From assembly GCA_003028315.1 (NCBI GenBank), contig CP028150.1, positions 2,480,001-2,544,000 of the forward strand: 64,000 nt of DNA, written 5' to 3'. Source of the stretch: Neisseria mucosa. Lineage in GTDB: Bacteria > Pseudomonadota > Gammaproteobacteria > Burkholderiales > Neisseriaceae. Each line of letters opens with the position of its first letter. The first letter of the stretch is position 1. A program made the position numbers and the translations under genes. The notes under the pieces were generated by a model, which was given only the letters and a program-made list of their open reading frames with translations, was not told where the DNA came from and did no database searches. This document shows, piece after piece, positions 57,805-64,000 of the stretch.

Positions 57805-58197
57805 ATGGATACACTGACGCGATTTTTTCAGACGACCTTGCAGCTTGCCGTAGTCGGCTTGGTGTGGCTGGTGTCTGATTTGATGGTGCGCTTTGCCCAT
57901 CTGCCTGTTTCTTCGGGCGTATTGGGGCTGTTTTTAATGCTTGCGCTGCTGGGTTTGGGCGTAATTAAAACCGGCATGGTCGAGCGCGGCGCCAAATGGG
58001 TGTTGGGCGAACTGGTGTTCTTCTTCATCCCGATTATGGTATCCGTGTTGCAGTACCGCGATTTGCTGATGTCGGAAGGCTGGCAGCTCGTGCTGACGAT
58101 TGCGGTCGGCACTGCGCTGGTGATGATCAGCACGGCGTTGACGCTGAATTTCTGCTACCGCTGGAAACGCCGCCTGTATAAAAAACTGCATGCCTGA
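57805..58197 (+). CDS. lrgA: LrgA/CidA holin-like protein
   Basis: A 130-residue membrane protein with four helices and the LrgA signature: LPVSSGVLGLFLMLALLGLGVIKTG, WVLGELVFFFIPIMVSVLQY. It belongs to the CidA/LrgA family thought to act as holin-like or pyruvate-related channels in envelope stress and autolysis control. The start at 57805 is the first codon suited to the family; the frame extends upstream through the control region. A reversed uptake word encodes FFQTTLQL. LrgB follows after 12 bases. Confidence 0.88.
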   Translation: MDTLTRFFQTTLQLAVVGLVWLVSDLMVRFAHLPVSSGVLGLFLMLALLGLGVIKTGMVERGAKWVLGELVFFFIPIMVSVLQYRDLLMSEGWQLVLTIAVGTALVMISTALTLNFCYRWKRRLYKKLHA

Positions 58198-58209
58198 TAG
58201 GGAACAAAA

Positions 58210-58905
58210 ATGGATTACGCCGCGCTCGCCTGCTTCGCTTGGACCTGCTTCGCCTATTTTGTGGCGAAAAAAATCTACCGCAAAAAACCGCTGATGATTT
58301 TCTCGCCCGTCGTGACCGTTTCGGTCAGCACCATCGTCCTGATGCTGCTTTTGGGCATTTCCTACGACACTTACCACAAATACACGCAAGGCATCGTTTT
58401 CCTGCTCACGCCGGTAACGGTCGCTTTTGCCATTCCGATTTATGAAAACCGCGAAGTCATCCGCCGCCAGCTTCCCATCCTGTCGATAGCGATTTTGGTC
58501 GGCATGTTCGTCGGCGTGGCCAGCGCGTTTTTGATGGGCAATATGTTCCACTTCGACAGCGAAGTGACCAACAGCCTGATGGCGCGCTCGATTTCCACGC
58601 CGTTTGCCGTCGTATTGGCAAGTGAAATCCACGGCTCGGCGTCACTGGTATCACTGTTCACCATCATCACCGGCTTCGTCGGCATGATATTCGGCGATTT
58701 GTTTTTAGCGTTCACCCGCATCCGCTTCCACACCGCCAACGGCGTCGCACTGGGCAACGCCGCCCACGGCTTCGGTACTTCCCGCGCCGGACAACGCCAC
58801 GAAACCGAAGGCGTGATGGCGAGCCTGACCATGATTTTGGCGGGGCTGTTTATGGTCATCATCGGGCCGAGCATGGTGCATTTGGTGGTTTGGCTGATGG
58901 GCTGA
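58210..58905 (+). CDS. lrgB: LrgB/CidB-family membrane protein
   Basis: A 231-residue membrane protein with about 7 helices. LLGISYDTYHKYTQGIVFLLTPVTVAFAIPIYENRE and SLMARSISTPFAVVLASEIHG plus GVALGNAAHGFGTSRAGQRHETEG are diagnostic of LrgB/YohK. It pairs with LrgA. In plants and bacteria relatives carry glycolate, glycerate or pyruvate-type acids. The pair sits under a LysR regulator in divergent orientation. Confidence 0.93.
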   Translation: MDYAALACFAWTCFAYFVAKKIYRKKPLMIFSPVVTVSVSTIVLMLLLGISYDTYHKYTQGIVFLLTPVTVAFAIPIYENREVIRRQLPILSIAILVGMFVGVASAFLMGNMFHFDSEVTNSLMARSISTPFAVVLASEIHGSASLVSLFTIITGFVGMIFGDLFLAFTRIRFHTANGVALGNAAHGFGTSRAGQRHETEGVMASLTMILAGLFMVIIGPSMVHLVVWLMG

Positions 58906-59159
58906 ACGGCAGTTTTACAAAGGTATTGGCAACGTCGTCTGAAAAGCCGTTAAGTAAATTCTGATGGCAGTATGGTGCCTTGCTGATATTTATTGCAAAA
59001 TATAGCGAGGGCGCGTTGCCTGTGAAAAAATGATTTGGTTTGAGACCGATTCAGCAGAATCGAAAATACCCATATCGGCGTTGCACCCTGCTTATGCCAG
59101 GCTATGGCAAAAATGATGGAATTGGGGCTTTTCTTTGAATTGACTGTGTTGATGATAAA
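58906..59159. other. Intergenic stretch between lrgB and the capsule block
   Basis: 254 bp with one lone uptake sequence (58934-58945) and no other recognised site. A GC-poor centre shows no ORF of note. The hairpin at 59160-59193 closes it. Confidence 0.4.
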
Positions 59160-59193
59160 AAGGTCGTCTGAAAATTTTCAGACGACCTTTTTT
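59160..59193. terminator. Uptake-sequence hairpin after wzc (bidirectional)
   Basis: AAGGTCGTCTGAAAA and TTTTCAGACGACCTTTTTT pair directly with almost no loop, 22 bases beyond the wzc stop and downstream of lrgB. Confidence 0.75.
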
Positions 59194-59214
59194 GATGACA
59201 AACCTTACCTATCG

Positions 59215-61407
59215 TCAGGCTTTTGGTTTTTCTGACGTAGTTTTTTTGGCGGTTTTTTTGCCTTCGGTAGGCGTGATGTAAGAATAGTAGTAGTCGTAAG
59301 TGCTGTTAGCCTCGCGTTTCATGCCATTGAGGATAACGCCTTTGATGGTGATTTTGTTTTGACGCAGGCGTTCCGCACTGATAGCCAGCTCTTTGGTAGT
59401 CGTATTGCCGTAGCGGCTGACCAGTAGGACTGTGCCTGCATGTTGTCCGACAACGACGGCATCGGTTACCGCCAAAACGGGCGGGGTGTCGATGATGACG
59501 TAATCGTAACGTTTTTGCGCGTTTGACAACAGTTCTTTGAAACGGTTGTCCATCAGTAGTTCGGACGGATTTTTAGGATAGCTGCCGGCACTGATGAGGT
59601 GCAGGTTGGGGATATTGGTTTGGATAACGGCTTGGGCAGGGGAAACTTCTCCAGACAAAATGTCGGACAGGCCGAATTCAGGTGTTACGTTCAGCAACTG
59701 ATCCAGATAACCTTTGCGCATATCGGTATCAATCAGCAGGACGCGTTTGCCGGACTGCGCCATCACGGTGGCAAGGTTGGCGGAAATGAAGGATTTACCT
59801 GCTTCCGGAGCCGCACCGGTAATCATGAGGATATTATTGCGGGCGTCCAGCATGGAGAAGTAAATGTTGGTACGCAGGGCGCGGATGGCTTCGACGGCGA
59901 TGTCGGTACTGTCTTCGTTTGCCAAAAGATAGGTGGAACGTCCTTTGAGCGATTTGAACTTGCGTTTGATAAGGTCGCGTTTTTGCTGGGTTTTTGAATG
60001 CGGGATAAGTGCCGAAACTTCGAGATCGAGGGCTTCGATTTCTTCAGACGACGTAATGCCGCGGCGCATGCGGCCTTGCAGTAGGAACCACATGGAGGCA
60101 AGTGCGCCTGCGGCAAGCGCGCCCAACGCTGTGATAACGGCTTTGCGGGGGGCAATCGGCTTTTCCGGCGTGTAGGCATGGTCAACGACACGGACGTTGC
60201 CTTGCGCACTGGCTTTCATGATGTTGAGTTCTTGTTGTTTCGCCAAGAGTTGGACGTAGGTCGCTTGGTTGGTTTCTACGTCGCGGGTCAGGCGGATGAC
60301 TTCCTGCTGGGTGTTGGGCAGGCCGGCGATTTGCTGGTTGATTTTGCTCTTGGCGCGTTCGAGTACCGCCAATTTGTCCAAAACGGCTTTATAGGAAGGG
60401 TGCTCCGGAGTGTATAGTTCTGCCAAACCTGCTTCTTCGGTTTTGAGCAGGGTGATTTGGGTTTCGATGCTGGTCAGGCTTTCAAGCGCGCCTTTGGACT
60501 CAAGCGGAATGTCTAGAGAACCGGATCGTTCGCGGTAGGCGTTGAGTTTGTTTTCCGCATCTTGCAAGGTTTCTTTCAGACGAGGCAATTCTTCGCTGAT
60601 GAACGCCAAGCCGCTGGAAGCGACTTGAACATCGCGTTCGCGGTTTTGGGAGACGTAATTGTCAGCGATGCTGTTGAGAATAGTGCTGGTTTTTTTAGGA
60701 TCAGTATCGGTATAGGAAAGGTTGATGATGGGGCTGGTTTTACCTTTACTGATGACCGAGAGCTTGTTTTTCAGATTTTCGATAGCACTGAGTTTGGAGA
60801 ATTTGGTCAGCTCGAAATCTTGATCTGCCTCAGCAAGAATGCGGTCGACTTTTAGAACGGTTTCGTTATTGATTTTAAGGGGCGCACCGACATGGCCTTC
60901 TTTAGTCGTACCGTCAGGGAGTGTCAGCAGGTAGGTTTTGCTGTCTTTGACAGTCAGTTTGAAGGGTTTGTTGATCCAGTCCTCAGAAACGGTGAACGCG
61001 CCGATTTTTAACATCGGGTCGTCGCTGCTACTGAGGTTGTGCACCATATTCCCGAAAATCGGGAAGTAGGTGGCTTTGATTTCTTGATCAAGTTGCAGGT
61101 CTTCAACGGTTTTGCCCAATACCAAACGAGATTGAACGAGCTCCACTTCTGCTTCGGACGGTGCAGGTTCGTTGGAAAGCATATTGTTGATTTCGGTTAG
61201 AATCTGGTTTTGTTTGGTTTCGATTTCCAACATGGCGTCGGCACGATAGAGCGGGGTGGAGGCCAAACCGATTACGGCACCTGCCAATCCGCCTGCCAAG
61301 ATTGCGGCGGCGATTTTGTTTTTGTTTTGCCACAGGCTTTGCATTTGTTGGCCGAAGTCGATTTCGTCGTTGCCGGCAGGGGCTGATGAGGGATATTGTT
61401 TGTACAT
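59215..61407 (-). CDS. wzc: Wzc-type polysaccharide co-polymerase and tyrosine kinase
   Basis: A 730-residue inner-membrane BY-kinase that sets chain length and helps export capsule or exopolysaccharide. Wzz domain with first helix AAAILAGGLAGAVIGLAS near residue 35, a long periplasmic coiled coil (e.g. QDAENKLNAYRERSG), a GNVR-like segment and a second helix (AVITALGALAAGALASMWF), then the cytosolic kinase: Walker A ITGAAPEAGKSFISAN, Walker A' LLIDTDMRKG, Walker B VIIDTPPV. A Tyr cluster STYDYYYSYI near the end is the autophosphorylation site. Confidence 0.93.
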   Translation of the reverse strand: MYKQYPSSAPAGNDEIDFGQQMQSLWQNKNKIAAAILAGGLAGAVIGLASTPLYRADAMLEIETKQNQILTEINNMLSNEPAPSEAEVELVQSRLVLGKTVEDLQLDQEIKATYFPIFGNMVHNLSSSDDPMLKIGAFTVSEDWINKPFKLTVKDSKTYLLTLPDGTTKEGHVGAPLKINNETVLKVDRILAEADQDFELTKFSKLSAIENLKNKLSVISKGKTSPIINLSYTDTDPKKTSTILNSIADNYVSQNRERDVQVASSGLAFISEELPRLKETLQDAENKLNAYRERSGSLDIPLESKGALESLTSIETQITLLKTEEAGLAELYTPEHPSYKAVLDKLAVLERAKSKINQQIAGLPNTQQEVIRLTRDVETNQATYVQLLAKQQELNIMKASAQGNVRVVDHAYTPEKPIAPRKAVITALGALAAGALASMWFLLQGRMRRGITSSEEIEALDLEVSALIPHSKTQQKRDLIKRKFKSLKGRSTYLLANEDSTDIAVEAIRALRTNIYFSMLDARNNILMITGAAPEAGKSFISANLATVMAQSGKRVLLIDTDMRKGYLDQLLNVTPEFGLSDILSGEVSPAQAVIQTNIPNLHLISAGSYPKNPSELLMDNRFKELLSNAQKRYDYVIIDTPPVLAVTDAVVVGQHAGTVLLVSRYGNTTTKELAISAERLRQNKITIKGVILNGMKREANSTYDYYYSYITPTEGKKTAKKTTSEKPKA

Positions 61408-61455
61408 CAGTGGACTTTCTTCTTAAAACGGGTTCTGTTGTGCGGAGGATGGAGA

Positions 61456-61902
61456 TTATTGCTCTGCCTGTCCGCTCAGTTTATCCGCCCATGTATTGGC
61501 GGCTTGTTCGATTTGTAGGAAGACCGCTTCGAACATTTCACTGCTTTGTTTGAATGGGTCGGGTATATTTTTTTTCGGCAGCCATTGGGCAAGCAAAAAG
61601 GCTTTACTGCGCGCAGACGGCTGGATGTCGGCAACCATGTCGATATGTGCCAGCTCCATGACCAAAATCAAATCCGCTTCGTCGCACATTTTGGGTGTGA
61701 GTTGGCGGGCGGTATGTCCTGCGACGATAACGCCGTGTTTGAGGGCGGTTTTAATGGCTTGGAAGTCTGCATCTTTTCCTGCCAATGCGTTAATGCCGGC
61801 AGAACTGATACGGTGGTTGGGCAGTTTTTTCTGCAAAATACGTTCTGCTGTCGGAGAACGGCAGATGTTGCCCATACATACTACTAAAATATTTTGAAAC
61901 AT
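61456..61902 (-). CDS. wzb: Low-molecular-weight protein tyrosine phosphatase (Wzb/Etp type)
   Basis: A 148-residue phosphatase with the P-loop VVCMGNICRSPTAE at its N-terminus (CX5R with Cys and Arg) and the general acid in the IPDPFKQS loop (DPF). It reverses Wzc autophosphorylation. Start MFQNILVVC is the family start; the frame extends 33 codons upstream without a ribosome site. It lies between wzc and wza on the same strand, the order wza-wzb-wzc of capsule loci. Confidence 0.9.
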   Translation of the reverse strand: MFQNILVVCMGNICRSPTAERILQKKLPNHRISSAGINALAGKDADFQAIKTALKHGVIVAGHTARQLTPKMCDEADLILVMELAHIDMVADIQPSARSKAFLLAQWLPKKNIPDPFKQSSEMFEAVFLQIEQAANTWADKLSGQAEQ

Positions 61903-62061
61903 AAGGGAAGCGGTATTTTTTTCTTGTAGGGTCAAATCATTATAAAACAGTTTGCGGTCGGATATTTTTCGGTCCGGATGGTAATTTTGTTCATGCACCA
62001 TTCAGACGATTCGTACCCGAACCACTATTTGCCTGACAACGGCTGCTGTCAGGCTGTCAGG

Positions 62062-63195
62062 TTATTTGAATGTGTTGTCGATAGAGTTGACGTTGGTTAC
62101 GAAACTGGTTAATTGAGACACTACGCGGTTCCAACGGGTAACCGGTGCGGCAGTTACATAAACGATGTCGTTGGGGCGAAGGTCAAAGTCGTTACCCAAT
62201 GCGTAAGCAGTCGCGTCTTTCAGGTTAAGTTGGTAAATGTGGATAGGTTTGACTGCGTCTTCAGGCGCGCGGCGGATGACGAATACGCCGGTTGCATCGG
62301 CTTGGGTTTGGTTCATCCCCCCGGCCTCACCCAGTGCCTGTGTGATATTTAAGCCGTGATTGTCGATAGGCAGGGTGGCTTGGCGGCCGACTTCGCCCAT
62401 GATGTATACTTTGCTGTTGCTGTTGTTGGGGATGTAAACGATGTCGCCATTGCTTAAGAGGTGGTTTTGCGACATATCGCCGTACTGCATGATGTTTTGC
62501 AGGGAGATGGTGCGGTCAACGCCGTTGTGCGTCCATTTGACGTTGTGGGTGTCTGCGTTTTGCGCCACGCCGCCCGCTTGATTGACGGCATCGAGGATGG
62601 TCATGGGGACGTTGGTAATCGGCAGTTGTCCGGCTTGTCCGACAGCTCCGGAAATGGAAATGCGTTGCGAGCGGAATTCGGTTACGTTGATGGTAACTTG
62701 GGGGTTTTTAAGATAGCGTTTCAGACGACTTGTCAGGATGTTTTGCAGCTCGTCTATGGTTTTGCCTTGCGCTTGGATTTTGCCGACCAGCGGGTAGGTG
62801 ATGTAGCCGCTTTCGTCCACCCAGGCGCCTCGGCTGACTTGGTTGCTTTGCGGACTGCTTTGTTGGACGGGGGAGTTGAGGTCGGTGTGCGCCCAGACCA
62901 TGATGTTCAATACGTCGCCTTTGCCGATATGGTATCGGTAGGCGGCTCTGCTGTGTTCGAGGGCTGCGTTGGTTTGCGACAACACCGGCGGTTTGCGCAT
63001 TTTTTCAACGAGGCCGAAGGTAATCGGATAGATGGCAACTCGCTTGTCGAATTTGGTGTCTGCTACGGTTTCGTCATTATCGTAAATGATGGCTTTGTTG
63101 CGTGTGTTGATGGTGGAGCCGGGTATGACGGTAGTGCTGTTGCAGGCGGTCAGTGCCATCAGCGACAGGCTGATAAAGGCAAGCTGTTTTTTCAT
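62062..63195 (-). CDS. wza: Wza-type polysaccharide export lipoprotein
   Basis: A 377-residue outer-membrane lipoprotein: signal LAFISLSLMALTAC with lipobox Cys18. The Poly_export domain reads HIGKGDVLNIMVWAH and GAWVDESGYITYPLVGKIQAQGKTI, followed by two SLBB units (QRISISGAVGQAGQLPIT and VYIMGEVGRQATLPID) and a C-terminal amphipathic helix ending NSIDNTFK that would line the outer-membrane pore. It forms an octamer through which the polysaccharide leaves. Confidence 0.93.
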   Translation of the reverse strand: MKKQLAFISLSLMALTACNSTTVIPGSTINTRNKAIIYDNDETVADTKFDKRVAIYPITFGLVEKMRKPPVLSQTNAALEHSRAAYRYHIGKGDVLNIMVWAHTDLNSPVQQSSPQSNQVSRGAWVDESGYITYPLVGKIQAQGKTIDELQNILTSRLKRYLKNPQVTINVTEFRSQRISISGAVGQAGQLPITNVPMTILDAVNQAGGVAQNADTHNVKWTHNGVDRTISLQNIMQYGDMSQNHLLSNGDIVYIPNNSNSKVYIMGEVGRQATLPIDNHGLNITQALGEAGGMNQTQADATGVFVIRRAPEDAVKPIHIYQLNLKDATAYALGNDFDLRPNDIVYVTAAPVTRWNRVVSQLTSFVTNVNSIDNTFK

Positions 63196-63225
63196 GTCGG
63201 TATCCTTGTCAATCTTATCATCGGG

Positions 63226-63257
63226 ATCGTCCGAAAACTCTCAGACGACCTTTTTTG
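63226..63257 (-). terminator. Degenerate uptake-sequence hairpin before wza
   Basis: ATCGTCCGAAAA and TCTCAGACGACCTTTTTT form an imperfect pair between the capD/pglD-like stop and the wza start on the same strand, leaving wza downstream of a possible partial terminator. Confidence 0.4.
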
Positions 63258-63286
63258 TAGGGTATCTTACTTTATCGGTAGGGTGT

Positions 63287-64000
<714 letters not shown>

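Overview
The window is chromosomal DNA of a commensal Neisseria. The uptake-sequence word AGGTCGTCTGAA occurs dozens of times, often as inverted pairs that act as terminators. This is the dialect of the N. mucosa / N. sicca / N. macacae group, not the meningococcal one. Two Correia elements, a Neisseria-type mraZ-to-mraY division cluster, an ftsI product that keeps gonococcal PBP2 numbering and a lipoprotein DsbA agree with this. I cannot name the species from the window.

Layout. 1-2.4 kb: the end of an AraC regulator, then an AT-rich accessory patch with a PoNi-like immunity gene, a possible toxin remnant and a secreted protein. 2.4-4.2 kb: repeats, a Correia element and an IS3-family element. 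4.2-22 kb: housekeeping genes (adhE, gltS, a BASS transporter, an ArnT-like transferase, rpmE, cysS, obg, dsbA, murJ, pyrD), with an isolated acyltransferase and an orphan HNH nuclease. 23-28 kb: a putative Fur-controlled iron-chelate ABC importer with two paralogous binding proteins, then pseudoazurin. 28.7-31.5 kb: LysR/DoxX/nitroreductase, yggX and tRNA-Phe. 32-34.3 kb: a non-lipidated, secreted hemophilin-like protein next to its presumed Slam exporter. 34.4-38.7 kb: small membrane proteins (YetF/DUF3290 pair), argG and a CinA-like gene. 38.7-40.8 kb: a second IS3 copy with an IS481-family element nested in it. 40.9-43.6 kb: a GT2 transferase, tRNA-Met, tRNA-Ala and a MidA-type methyltransferase whose 5' end carries a pentanucleotide repeat. 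43.9-54.3 kb: mraZ-rsmH-ftsL-ftsI-murE-(M23)-(membrane protein)-(UDG-like insertion)-murF-(small protein)-mraY. 54.4-58.9 kb: nitroreductase, Gfo/Idh/MocA oxidoreductase, LysR and lrgAB. 59.2-64 kb: a capsule/exopolysaccharide block (wzc, wzb, wza, start of a capD/pglD-type dehydratase).

Main points for a second look: (1) an (AGGGG)4 tract puts the conserved N-terminus of the MidA-like methyltransferase out of frame by a number of bases that one more repeat would repair, so this is a candidate phase-variable gene; (2) both IS3 copies sit at the same base of uptake-sequence terminator hairpins, with AAC duplications, which suggests hairpin-targeted insertion; (3) a Slam exporter is paired with a soluble hemophilin-like cargo; (4) one import operon encodes two related binding proteins; (5) AT-rich orphan genes (UDG-like, HNH, PoNi-like) interrupt conserved gene orders.
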